Assembly: GCA_950295325.1 (NCBI GenBank)
Contig: OX485803.1
Span: 41,681,554 to 41,745,553 of the forward strand
Length of the DNA stretch: 64,000 nucleotides
Direction of reading: 5' to 3'
Source of the DNA: Polytrichum commune
Taxonomy: Eukaryota; Streptophyta; Polytrichopsida; Polytrichales; Polytrichaceae
Position 1 is the stretch's first letter; every line of letters begins with the position of its first letter. The notes beneath the pieces were generated by a model. The model was not told where the DNA came from, did not search any database, and was given only the letters and a program-made list of their open reading frames with translations. Made by a program: the position numbers and the translations under genes. Of the stretch, positions 54,467 to 64,000 are shown one piece after another.

Positions 54467-55390
54467 GCCCCCTCCCCACCTAAAAGTTTAAACTTTAGCT
54501 AAGCCTAAAAGTTGGTTTCTAAAAACCCAGCCTACACACCATCGATATTATCTAGTGCCAAGCCTAGTTGGCAAATGATGTGGCATGGCTTAAAAGTGGA
54601 GGTTTTAAACCTCAAGCACCAACCCTCCCATCAGTCCCTAAACATGAGGCAAGAATGTAGGACCTTCAAAAGTGTCGCCTCCCGCCCTTGTGATTGGTTG
54701 CTTTTAGTCTTAGCTATGAGGCCACGAGGAGCTTCATCAACAAAAACCGATGGTAAGAGTAAGCCTAGTTGTTCCTGGATCTGCATCTGCATCCGGGAAT
54801 GAAAAGTGGCCTTCACCCATAATGCAAATGCAGACCCAAGCAAAACTGCCACTCATTCTACCTTACTACCTCAGGGATTTACTCTAGATTGATTTGTAGT
54901 TTTCTGCGGCCCTACCATATTGAGCTGTCTTTAGTTAGAAGCCGCCATGAAGTTGTTTGTCCTTGGCTGACAGCAGGCTCCCTGCATATCTCGCCGAAAT
55001 GCAGGGAGTTCTGCACTTCATGTATTATTTTACATCCACTTTTAGGGTATAGCAGGGTGACTGGGACAGTATCCTGCATCTGCATCCACATCACGGATGA
55101 GAAAGCGCAAATGCAGATGCAGGTGCAGGGTCATTGGGCTTGCCCTAAGATAGGTGAGTATTAAGGCATTTGGGGATGGGACAAAAACTACCCAACATTC
55201 ATTGCTTGGTAGATAAAACAATGAACATGTGTGAAAGCTACTTAACTAAAACCTACTCAAAAATCTCCAGATCAAGTTCTTGTAGGTGCATTGGGATAGC
55301 CGGATGCCTCCTTTATAACCGAGGGAGCTTTACCCAGTTTTTAGGAAAGACTTTGATTATTTGGTAAAGTCAGGTGCGGAGGGGGCATTA
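54467..55390 (+). mobile_element. TIR element, GCCCCCTCCCC family, copy interrupted by a MITE
   Basis: Ends ATGCCCCCTCCCCACC and CGGAGGGGGCAT. The interior aligns to 43015-43527 on both sides of a 389-bp insertion (54757-55145). Shared blocks include ggcaaatgatgtggcatggc, gcatttggggatgggacaaa and gataaaacaatgaacatgtg. Confidence 0.82.
54757..55145. mobile_element. Tourist-like MITE nested in the TIR element (TSD TAA)
   Basis: TAA flanks at 54754-54756 and 55146-55148. The ends GAGTAAGCCTAGTTG and CATTGGGCTTGCCC are imperfect inverted repeats, extended by ggatctgcatctgcatc on the left and gcaaatgcagatgcagg on the right. The other copy of the host element lacks this insertion. Confidence 0.85.
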
Positions 55391-55733
55391 GTAGATTACC
55401 CAAAACCATTAGGAGTGCCTGATGTTCACAAGGTGTACATATTGATGTACATATTCAATATGTACTAATTGCACATGGGTGTTGGTTTTAGCACCTTCTA
55501 CATTAGCTACAGTATAAAACAACGCCAGACATTGGTTTGAATCAGAGAGCCATAAATTGAAACAAACCATTGTTATATGGAGAAAGAATAGCTCAAGGTC
55601 TCGAAAAAAGATTGTCATATGAACTACAAATGAAACAGAGTATGTTCATGTTTCATTGAATGAGAGCGCTGTTTGGTTGCACAAACAACCACTCTCAAGG
55701 GCTAAGAGAAATCTAAATCTAAATTTAGTCAAT

Positions 55734-58432
55734 CTATGGTACATTACCAAAGATAATCATCAATCCTGCAACTAGTAACCAGAGTATATGGACCAGTTGC
55801 AGAGACTGGGCAGCGTGCAGTGCAGTTGTTGACCCAATATTTGTAGTCCCCTCCCATATATCACAATATCCATCATGTGCTATATCTACTCCTGCGCATT
55901 TTGCCTCAGCAGCTCCACACCTGATAGAATTATTTTGTAAAAGACATAAGTTCCCGTATAGAAAAGTGGAGCTCAACAGGACAAGAAACTCCATAGATCA
56001 AGTAGAAGAGAGTGGATGGCATCCAGTAAGTGAATACTTTTCAAGACACCAGCAAGTAGCCCTAGTGATGCACATGTTTTAAACTTTTCTGCCAATTCCA
56101 GATGTTCAATGTTACACAAGCCATGTCCTAAAAAAGATTGACACAAAACACTGCTAAAATATTAGAAAGGATAGTGTCATGCTTACCAGTAAGTGACCTT
56201 GTCTGACCCACAAACCCTACAAAACAGTGATGAAAGTCACCAGGCAAATTTAGTATTAAGTCATGAAATCTTTAACAGCAGTATCAAGCCACCTCCATTA
56301 TATTAAAACAACTACCAAATTCAGAAGAGAAATGTGCTACATGAACATGGAAAAATCAGAAAGTGATGAGCTTACGGATCAGCTCTAAAGCAATTAACTG
56401 GGCAGGATTCCACTTTTCTATTCTCATTATCAAAAGCCCCTGCATCACAAACAAAGTATGAGATAGTGGTAGACATACTTTCTGACCTACTTCGATCAAT
56501 TTCCTCCCTGACACTTGAATCAGAGCACTCATTGGAGGACATCTGAATTTTTTACAGTAGGAAATGCACTAACATTAAACAGAAAACCAACGATTTCAAC
56601 ATTCTTGCATGCACTGAATGTGATTAGCACTTTTGAATAGGCTAAAACTTCCGATCTACAAAATGATACTACAATATTTTGAATTCCTGGCGACCTGACA
56701 CAGGACATGACATGTTTCAATAACAAATCACAGGAAAACAAATGCAATGCTCACAACAAGTTTAGGCAAGTGCTAGCATCAAGAAAATGCATTGTACATA
56801 ACTTGATTGTCACACTCCACAATTGGCTTCTGATATGTAACATCACCTTAAACCCCAGTAACATCTCTCAATGGACTCATTTCATTGTAACTCTATAACC
56901 TGGCATTGAGCAATGACTGAGATTAGATGCAGAGAGCATATTTACCTCTTGCAAGCACATTTACACCATTGGTGATGGCATAAGAGGCACTATTGTCTGT
57001 AGTATGTCCTTTATCCTCTTCCTGCACAGACAGGTTACACCTTAGCTGAACATCTCAAGATACTCCAAACAAAAACATTAAATTTTACAACTTCCTATCA
57101 CATTGTTTTCAGAACTTTCTGTTGTCCCAAATTCCAATAAAGTGAAACATATCTAAAACTAGCAGAAAGGTGCAGGCACAGTGCTCCAACTCGTTTGAAT
57201 TTTGAACATGCATTTGATGCAATAACTATTCCACAACAAACAATCCTCTTTTCTAACTTGCAAATCAGAACAAATAGATACACAAGCCGTTGATAGACGA
57301 ACTTCCAAACTGCATGCTCCACAGTTCATAAGAAAAGACCGACAATAGACTTACACCAAGAGTGGGACTCCTAAAGATAACTCTAACAAAGCACCATTGA
57401 GAACTGTCCAAAATGAAAATACACATAAACGGATTGAAATTGACACCGTGGAGCAGATTGTCTTCACATTGTCCACCCCACGAAAGGGAAAAAATAAATT
57501 AAAAATCCAATATAAATTAAAACCAAACAAGCCCTGTATCTGTAACCCTACAACTTGATGAAGCTTATGTGTTTTAATTAGCTCCACTAGCTGCCTACAG
57601 CATGGCATGCGTGCATCATCTCAGAACATAGAATATCTTCCTTTCTTTCTTTTACATTTTCTTCCCCGTATTCAAACCTGCGAATAATCCTAAATTGCAT
57701 TGCTCGCAAACATTTCCAGAAAGAAATGATTTAAACTTAGCATTAACAAAGCACCAATATGCATTGAGCCTGACACTTTGTGCAGCAGATTGACCTAACG
57801 TTGTCCACCCCACCGAAGAAAAATAAGAAAATTGAAAGCAACGACAAGCCCTATATCTGTGATCCTATGACTTGATGAATCTTATGTGTTTAGCTCCGCT
57901 GGCTGGCAACAGCATGCGCCCATCATCTCACAACGTACAAAATCTTTCCTTCTTTCCCCGCATTCAACCTGATAAACATAAATGCATTGAAGCTGACACT
58001 GTGCTGAAAATTGGCTTCACATTGTCCACTTCGCCAAAGAAAATAATATTTTTATTAAAAAATCAAAAATCAAAAATCAAAAATTACAAGCAACAAGCCC
58101 TGTATCTGTAACCCTACGACTTGATGAACCTCATGCGTATAAGTTAGCCCCGCTAGCTGGCAACGGCATGCGCGCATCATGTCACGACAAACAAGTATCT
58201 TTCTTTCTTTCTTTCTTTCCTCGCATTCAAGCCTGCGATAATGCTCAATGGCTTGCAAACATTCCCAAAAAGAACAAAGGCATACCTGATCGGCCAATCT
58301 GGCGTCCTGCTCGAAACGGCCGCTCACAATGATATCAACCGTGGTAGCACCCACCATCACACTAATGAGCAGCACGAGCAGCACGACAGGAACTCCGCGA
58401 AGCCACTGCTGATGGCAACCATGATGTGCCAT
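55734..58432 (-). CDS. Small plant membrane protein with Kazal-like cysteine motif (5 exons, 167 aa)
   Basis: Minus-strand exons 58286-58432, 56946-57021, 56376-56439, 56187-56216 (30 nt) and 55734-55920 join in phase to 504 nt ending TAG. All introns are GT-AG. Residues about 13-29 are a hydrophobic signal or anchor. The middle is polar. Six Cys (87, 91, 98, 107, 114, 125) lie in CPVNCFRADPVCGSDKVTYW followed by CGAAEAKC and DGYC, a Kazal-like arrangement with the typical PVCGSD..TY core. Residues about 146-164 form a C-terminal membrane span. It resembles a conserved plant family of small transmembrane proteins that I recall only as uncharacterised. Protease inhibition is not established. 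An in-frame stop lies upstream of the ATG at 58432. Confidence 0.85.
57430..58285 (-). repeat. Degenerate tandem triplication in intron 1 of the Kazal-like gene
   Basis: Three units start near 57430, 57760 and 57985. Each contains attg(a/c)(a/c)gctgacac-like sequence, cattgtccac, caagccctgtatctgt, acttgatgaa, a gctgg/gctgc step, gcatgcg and catcatctca/catgtcac, then a ttctttcttt tract. The last unit ends at the exon 1 donor. Noncoding, inside the 1264-bp intron 57022-58285. Confidence 0.8.
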
Positions 58433-58931
58433 TCCATGATTTGCTCACTCTCACTCTCACTCTCGCTCAGCAGCAGCAGCATCAAATCCACCAAACCGCC
58501 ATACCGCACAATCAACACCGGCCACAACCTCTCCTTCTTCAATCAATCAATCAATCCACCCAATCCAAACCAAACCCTGAGCTGTTGAAACTCGGCAACA
58601 ACGTGACGACTGGCGACTTTCGGGATCACAAATCGGGTGTGCGTTCTTCTTCAGAGTGCGGATTGAACGGCGAAAGCTGCAGGAGTCGGTAAGTGGAGTT
58701 AAGAGAAAGTCAAGTTTGGAATCCGCGTTGTTGCGTTGCTGCTGCTGGCGTGTGCATTCCAAGCAGCACCGTCACGCCGTGTCGCGAGGGTTGGGGTTTG
58801 TCCGCATGCGAAGTGGAATGCGAAAGACCGGAAAGGGCGATGATGGGAAAAGAAAGGGAAGGGGAAGAGAAAGGGGAAGGGAATAGGAAAGGTGAGCTTC
58901 TCAGTAGTTCGGCTGCCGCATTCTGTTCATC

Positions 58932-58937
58932 CACGTG
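58932..58937. promoter_or_regulatory. G-box CACGTG upstream of the Kazal-like gene
   Basis: A palindromic CACGTG in the context ccacgtggca lies 500 bp upstream of the ATG at 58432. bZIP and bHLH factors bind such motifs in plants. Function here is unproven, since a single hexamer occurs often by chance. Confidence 0.25.
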
Positions 58938-59049
58938 GCATGGGAGATTTCGCGCACCGTTTTTGCTGAGGTGGCATCCTAGTCACCCAAACTTACCTCG
59001 CGTGACCAAGCGCACCATTCAGGTGTTGCCAACTCAGATAAGGTAGATG

Positions 59050-61812
59050 ATGGTCTTACCTGGTTAGTTATTTCCAACTATCCCACTCCTCTTGGGATAT
59101 GAAACACACGATTTGTACGAGATGGTTAGCAAATCCATATCGAGGCCATAGCAACTTTTCTCATCATTTTTGGAATGAGTATGAATATCTTATGTATTTT
59201 TAAAGTGAGTATTATTGTGTTCACTGAATGGTGATATCTAGGTTCCTCAGTTATGTTGATTGTTGATCTTAAAATAACTAACATGAGAATTTGAGCACGT
59301 AGTCCAATCTCTTTTAAAAGACATGTCTTTTTGGTGTTCGTTTTGGGAGCCACATCCACTTAGGTATAGGTGTCTGATTAAAATAAGTAACCGAATTAGG
59401 CACATCTACCTTAAGGTGCGTGGGTGATTTTCATTCAATTTGTTTTCCATGTTATCCAACTTCTACCGATCAGATCTACATGATGAATGTTGTGTTGTAT
59501 TAGCCAATCTATGATGAAGGCCAAACAAAAAGTGGATTGAGAGTTGGACTTCCCAAGATTTATTCATGGTTCTCAAAAGTGCATGTTTGTTGATTCCTTA
59601 ACCGAAAACACACATCCTCCCAATTGTATTCACTATTGTGTGCACTAGTTCAAAAACTATGAGAACGTAGTCCAGTTTCTTTTAAGCATGTGTCTTTTTA
59701 TGGTGTTTGTTCTTTGATCTTCACCTAACCAAACACCAATCATATATGGATCAAATGTAAGTCTCCAATTGAGAAAGGTAGTTGAATGACGCTTGCATAT
59801 CTTAATAGGATGTGATGACTTCTTAAGGTGAAGTGGAGACTCCCTCATTCTAACATGATATTTTCACAACCACTTGTTCACCTATACTTACTTCAAACAT
59901 GAGCCCAAAGGTATGTGGGCCTAACATAGTAGTTTTATGTGAGCACTCTTCTTAAGGTGTGTGGTCATTGAAACAACATCCCAAAAGATTCACTTTGTTG
60001 GGGGGCTTATCCCATAACATTCCCTAGCACAGTGACTCATTTGTAGCGGGCCCCAAGAGTTAAAGTCATAGTTTGAAGCAATTTTTAAGTGTGGATAGAT
60101 ATATACACGACTCATGTGTCACCAAACATTGTAGCTCTTTAATGTTACATGTCAAAATGATATGTGGTGATAGATTCTTAAGAAACTATTCAATGTTGAG
60201 TAATGTCATGTCATCATTTCAAGAAGAAAGAATGAAGATAAAATCATATAGATAAGCAAGTGGGAGGAGCTCATATGTGTAATTTTTATTTATTTTTAAA
60301 TCATATGAAACCCTTGTAAATTCACAAAGTGAAATGTGCCATTAGTTCGTTTACAAACGGGTAGGGGGGGTCCACCAATGTTGCATATTTACGTGTGACT
60401 GACCAAAACTCAACCTTTTGACATGTGGTGAGTATGTGACCTAGTCTTACTTTGAAGTAGACTACTGTCCACCTTTTGTTGACACTTCTTACCTTGCCTC
60501 TTGGAGCTGGTGGAAATTGTTTGCAGGCATTCTAATTGGTCAAAGGTGGCACTCTTCTTCTTGCCCACCATTGTGATTGGCCAAAGTTGGCGTTGCTTTG
60601 TTCTTTATACCCCGTGTCATGTGAGTGGTTATTCTACTTGGAATACAATCACACTCACTTGCTAATAGTGGCAAGATGAAGTACATATGCAACTACCATA
60701 GGTTGAAAGCATGTTGGAGGAAATTGCGCAGTATTTAATCAAATTCAAAAAAGGTAATATGTATATTTGTTCATTAAGGCACATAGAATATGCTACATAC
60801 AAATTCATGTATTGTGACTTATTTTTCATTCATTCATGACTTTGGGTTGAGCATTTTGATGATTTTTTTGTTTCATTTAGGCCATCTAGCCTACTAATTT
60901 CCCCCCAAAATAACCTTGATTATTTTGAATTATTTTCCACCCAATAGGCTATCAACCTACACTATTAGGCTAGTGACACTCTAAGGACTACATACCTAAA
61001 CCTCTAAGAGCTTGTAGACCAAAACAAAATTTCAAGTTTTCTTCTATGTAGAGATTTTATCTATTCATTGAAATTTAGTCTACAAGAACATAGTAGGAGT
61101 CTAGAAGAATCCCGGTCTCACTTTGTCATTGTTATTACTTGTTTCAATGTTATAAATGCAATCTCCCTCTATGGCCCCTAACCCTTAAGTGCCTAGAGGA
61201 GTCCACATTCAGACCGAATGTGGGGAATATTCGGGATATTTTATGGAATATTGTTAGTCCCACATAACACAGCTATGGATCTGAATAATGTTATGTCTAT
61301 CAAGACCAATAATGTATTGTAAACTTGTGGCGTATATATATGTTGAAGGTTTATTTCCGTTGAGGAAGTGATAAGGTCCCGAAGATGGTTTCTATTCCAA
61401 CGTCAACCATTTTTTAAAGCAAACCTATTGGCGTTACCCCAAGACCCCGCAAAGACTCGCTTTGGAAATGAAATTAATTAATTATTTCTTGTCAAGGTGC
61501 GCATGTGCAGTTTGCGGTGCTCGGCAATCGGCATTGCTTTTAGTTTATTATGTCAAAGCCTCGTGTAGACACTTGTTTTGAATCTCTTAATGGACTGCTA
61601 CACAAACTGGTCAGTTTTGACCAACATGCAGATTGGATGATAAAGTCGATTAGCAGTCTCGATGGAGCCCTGAGCAAGACACTCCCAATTTTGGCACTAA
61701 TTTCACAGTTAATATTTTTTGGATTTTTTTGCATAGTGGGGTAGATCTTAGTGAAAGCAGCCAATTGCTGCACTTCTCTTCTGAATCAGATGTATATTGA
61801 TGTTGCTCCAAA
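59050..61812. other. Gene-free stretch with a dispersed repeat
   Basis: 59420-59800 repeats the blocks at 26010-26410, and 59280-59410 repeats part of its right end again (cgtagtccaatctcttttaa, aagtaaccga). The remainder to 61812 is AT-rich with short frames only. Confidence 0.5.
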
Positions 61813-62060
61813 AGGCACCACGGGCTTGGCCTAGTGGTTAGGGCTCATGGCTCCCAATGAGGAGGTTGTGGGTTCTATTACCCATGCCGGCGTGGTGCTC
61901 ACCACCTTAGTCCACCCAACTATGGTGGGGGGTCCTTGGACCTTGTTGTATGGGTACCTCAAAGCCCTTTGGGGGGATTCCATGTCCGGTATCCTCAAGG
62001 CACTAGTGGCTGGCTAGGAACTAGTATAGTGTGTCACTATAGTGGCCACCCCGAGAGGGG
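61813..62060 (+). mobile_element. tRNA-derived SINE
   Basis: The head contains a polymerase III A-box TGGCCTAGTGGTTAGG and, about 30 bp later, a B-box-like GGGTTCTATTACCC, spaced as in a tRNA but without the pairing of a working tRNA. A tRNA-unrelated body follows (ggggggtccttggacc, agccctttggggggattcc, tagtggccaccccgagaggg) up to the TTA of the next element. About 245 bp. Confidence 0.75.
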
Positions 62061-62063
62061 TTA

Positions 62064-62358
62064 GAGCATCTCCACCCTTGGGCAAAAAGGCAGGCTCTCG
62101 AAATGCGCTTTGAAGGGCTCCAAGCATGCACTAAATTTTTTTAGGGTGGCCCTCCCCCACCGTTACTTGCATATTGGCTCTTCAAGCCGAAAAATTGTCA
62201 AGAATATTCCTTGTATTCCCAAAAGTGGCACGATTCACTAAATCACAAGTGGACGAGGCCCCGGAATGTGGGCGCAGCAAGAGCAACGCTCACCCGCGAG
62301 GATAGTGAGTGGAGCCGGAAGTTTGAAGAGCCCTGGCAATCAAGGCCTCGGTGTTGGG
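62064..62358 (+). mobile_element. Left part of a Tourist-like MITE, interrupted by the LTR retrotransposon
   Basis: Begins GAGCATCTCCACCC directly after TTA, like the element at 51384. No matching right end occurs before the LTR at 62359, so the right half may lie beyond the retrotransposon outside the window. Confidence 0.55.
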
Positions 62359-62847
62359 TGTAAGGCCCTGTTAGAACGGGCTAAACACTTAAGAGGTTTT
62401 GGGTGCGGCCTTGAGCCGCACCTCTTGAGTTAGGGTTGAACCTGGTTGGGTTTCGGACTAAGGCGGGAGGACTTAGTCGCGAAGGTGGGGTGACCCGTGC
62501 GCGAGGCACAAAGGTCTTGGCCGCGAGGCTAAGGGGTGAGTCTTCGAAGAGACTCGGAGCAAATGCGGGGCATGTGGGAAATGCCCAACTCCCGGGCCGT
62601 GACGAGGGTCCGGGGTGCCGAGGGATGACTATTAATAGCCCCAAAGGAGTGTTAGGGAACTAGCACGTAAGTACTTAGGATCGGGACTCGTTGGGACTAG
62701 GCGAGACTAGTCACAACGAGCCGGGACGCGCCAGGACGCATCGGGACATGTCGGACGAGTCGGGACTCACGGTGCAAAGTGGTTTGCAGGTTGTGAGTTG
62801 TAAGCTTTGCGCGGGATGCAAGGGACGTGACATTGAGAGACGTTACA
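62359..62847 (+). mobile_element. 5' LTR of a Ty3/gypsy-like retrotransposon
   Basis: Begins TGTAAGG and ends CGTTACA, near-perfect short inverted ends in TG...CA form. It is followed 2 bp later by a primer-binding site. 489 bp, strikingly GC- and CpG-rich compared with the flanks. Positions about 62681-62770 contain a degenerate 10-bp tandem repeat, consensus tcgggac[tga]cg. The left edge is inferred from the terminal TGTAA/TTACA match, because the 3' LTR is outside the window. Confidence 0.75.
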
Positions 62848-62849
62848 TG

Positions 62850-62861
62850 TGGTATCAGAGC
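62850..62861 (+). other. Primer-binding site for initiator tRNA-Met
   Basis: TGGTATCAGAGC is the classic complement of the 3' end of plant initiator methionine tRNA, used to prime minus-strand DNA synthesis. It lies 2 bp after the LTR and 77 bp before the gag start codon. Confidence 0.92.
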
Positions 62862-62938
62862 TGATTTGAGCTCGGGATTGCATTTCGGAGCCTAAGTGCC
62901 GAGTTGGAGCCTAAGGGGGAGTTTTGGAAACTTCAAAA

Positions 62939-64000
62939 ATGGCGGCCAACAAGCGGACTAAGAGGGGCGAGGTCGAATTGCAACGAGAGGGCGATCAAGG
63001 CGAGCCCGCACCGGGAGTTGAGATGTTAACTCAAGGTGTGGACGAAAGCGGGCCGAGCAAGAAGCCTCGGGCGACCCGCAAGAAGAAAGGTCTCGAAGGA
63101 GACAAAACGGCGAGTTTGATTCGGGACGAATTTAACTTAGAGCCGATAGACTTGGACCCGAATCCGGGAGCGGATGAGGTCAACCAAGGCATGGGTGATT
63201 CGGGGCCACCTAACGAACCACCTCCGAGAGGTGATGAGGTTGATTATGAACCCGAACCCGAAGAGTCCGCAAGTGACTCGGATCGGAAGAATCCGAGGCG
63301 GAGCGAGACTAAGATGGCTCGAGTTGAAACCGAGCTAAAGGAAATGAGGGACATGATGAACCTAGTTGTGCTTCAACTTGCGAAGGCAACTAACGCGTCA
63401 TCGGGAGGCACTAGTCCCGGCCTCTACATGAAAAACGTGCCCAAACCGCCGTTTTGGGACACAAGAGACAAACGCAATATAGAAGCGTTTCTCACCGAGT
63501 ATGAGGCCTATTGTGAGGCCGCGGGTTACATTGGTGACGCCGTTCGGGTGAGAAGTTTTGGCTTCTTCTTGAAGGAAGGCGCGTCAACGACCTTCGCTAG
63601 TTGGCGGAGTTCGCAAGGTGATGACCTTGCGTGGGACGCGCTAAGGACTTGGGCGATCCGGGTGTGGCGAAAGCCGCATCAGCACTTGCTGGATGTCACA
63701 GCGCTGGGCGCGATGAGGTGGCGAAGCGAGCAAAACCTTTCCCGCTATGCCGAGGAGTACAAAGCGAGATTCTTGCAATTGGATTGCGAGAAGAATCCGG
63801 GCTTAGGAATGATGGGATCGTTTCTAGCGAGTTTGGACGAAAACATCCGCCGAAAGGTGTGGGAGCGGGAGCGGCTCCCGACTACGATGTTAGAGCTACT
63901 GGATGTAGTAATCCGACTCGGCGACGTGCGAGAGGTTAGCCGGCCCGAAACGACGAACGGCAAGCGCCCGTTCGAGAAGAGTTTCGGGGGCGGAAAGTCT
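62939..64000 (+). CDS. gag: Gag polyprotein, 5' part (at least 354 codons, open at window end)
   Basis: From the ATG at 62939 the frame is open without a stop to the last base. Residues 1-150 are charged and probably disordered, with a basic start (KRTKRGE), a KKPRATRKKK stretch and an acidic EPEPEE region. A coiled-coil-like segment, TELKEMRDMMNLVVLQLAKA, follows. From about residue 170 the retrotransposon gag domain is recognisable: FWDTRDKRNIEAFLTEYEAY, AGYIGDAVRVRSFGFFLKEG, FASWRSS, LSRYAEEYKARFLQL and LDENIRRKVWERE. The expected zinc knuckle and pol lie beyond the edge. It would form the capsid-like particle of the element. The intact frame and CpG-rich composition point to a recent insertion. 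Confidence 0.9.
   Translation, partial: MAANKRTKRGEVELQREGDQGEPAPGVEMLTQGVDESGPSKKPRATRKKKGLEGDKTASLIRDEFNLEPIDLDPNPGADEVNQGMGDSGPPNEPPPRGDEVDYEPEPEESASDSDRKNPRRSETKMARVETELKEMRDMMNLVVLQLAKATNASSGGTSPGLYMKNVPKPPFWDTRDKRNIEAFLTEYEAYCEAAGYIGDAVRVRSFGFFLKEGASTTFASWRSSQGDDLAWDALRTWAIRVWRKPHQHLLDVTALGAMRWRSEQNLSRYAEEYKARFLQLDCEKNPGLGMMGSFLASLDENIRRKVWERERLPTTMLELLDVVIRLGDVREVSRPETTNGKRPFEKSFGGGKS

Noticed and set aside
58693-59046. Plus-strand frame upstream of the Kazal-like gene
   Set aside because: It is low-complexity Gly/Glu/Arg sequence in GC-rich promoter or 5' UTR DNA, with overlapping frames on both strands.
61820-61900. Functional tRNA gene
   Set aside because: A- and B-box-like blocks exist, but acceptor stem pairing is absent and SINE sequence follows.
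62436-62663. Open frames inside the LTR on both strands
   Set aside because: They arise from GC-rich composition. LTRs of this type do not encode proteins.
63631-63939. 102-codon plus-strand frame
   Set aside because: It overlaps gag in a different frame. The gag frame is open throughout and has the recognisable domain.

Overview
The window looks like nuclear DNA from a land plant with a large, repeat-rich genome. It carries four spliced plant genes: nicastrin, a Golgi-type UDP-glucuronate decarboxylase, a divergent AP2-type protein and a small Kazal-like membrane protein. These are separated by tens of kilobases of decayed transposons. No bacterial operons, plastid genes or rRNA clusters are present. 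The lineage cannot be fixed from the sequence. The genes differ enough from the angiosperm homologues I recall that a non-flowering plant is possible, but that is inference. All gene models were assembled by hand from splice sites, reading phase and family conservation.

Layout. 1-88: end of a dispersed repeat. 232-5114 (+): nicastrin, 6 coding exons, 664 aa, with tandem repeats in intron 1 and a 5S-rRNA-derived element in intron 5. 5115-9621: intergenic, ending in a duplicated block upstream of the next gene. 9622-15044 (+): UXS, 8 coding exons, 446 aa, whose first intron has minor-spliceosome AT-AC signals. 16530-18443 (-): AP2-like gene, 7 exons, 200 aa. 19020-21880: dimeric satellite-like array. 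21880-55700: about 34 kb without a convincing intact gene. It holds hAT-like MITEs (several with exact 8-bp target duplications), Tourist-like MITEs (TTA/TAA duplications), other terminal-inverted-repeat families, a dead LINE and a few coding-like fragments. 55734-58432 (-): Kazal-like membrane protein, 5 exons, 167 aa. 61813-64000: tRNA-derived SINE, a Tourist-like MITE end, then the 5' LTR, primer-binding site and open gag frame of a young Ty3/gypsy-like element running off the window.

The genes are not an operon or an obvious pathway. Nicastrin serves gamma-secretase in endomembranes, and UXS makes UDP-xylose in the Golgi for cell-wall polymers. The other two have no assigned role. The most distinctive observations are the U12-type intron with a decayed copy of its own 5' splice site nearby, the 5S-derived element inside nicastrin, the A-B dimer array beside the AP2-like gene, and the readable insertion history of the hAT MITE cluster at 32.4-37.6 kb. 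I did not find a coherent novel multi-gene system.
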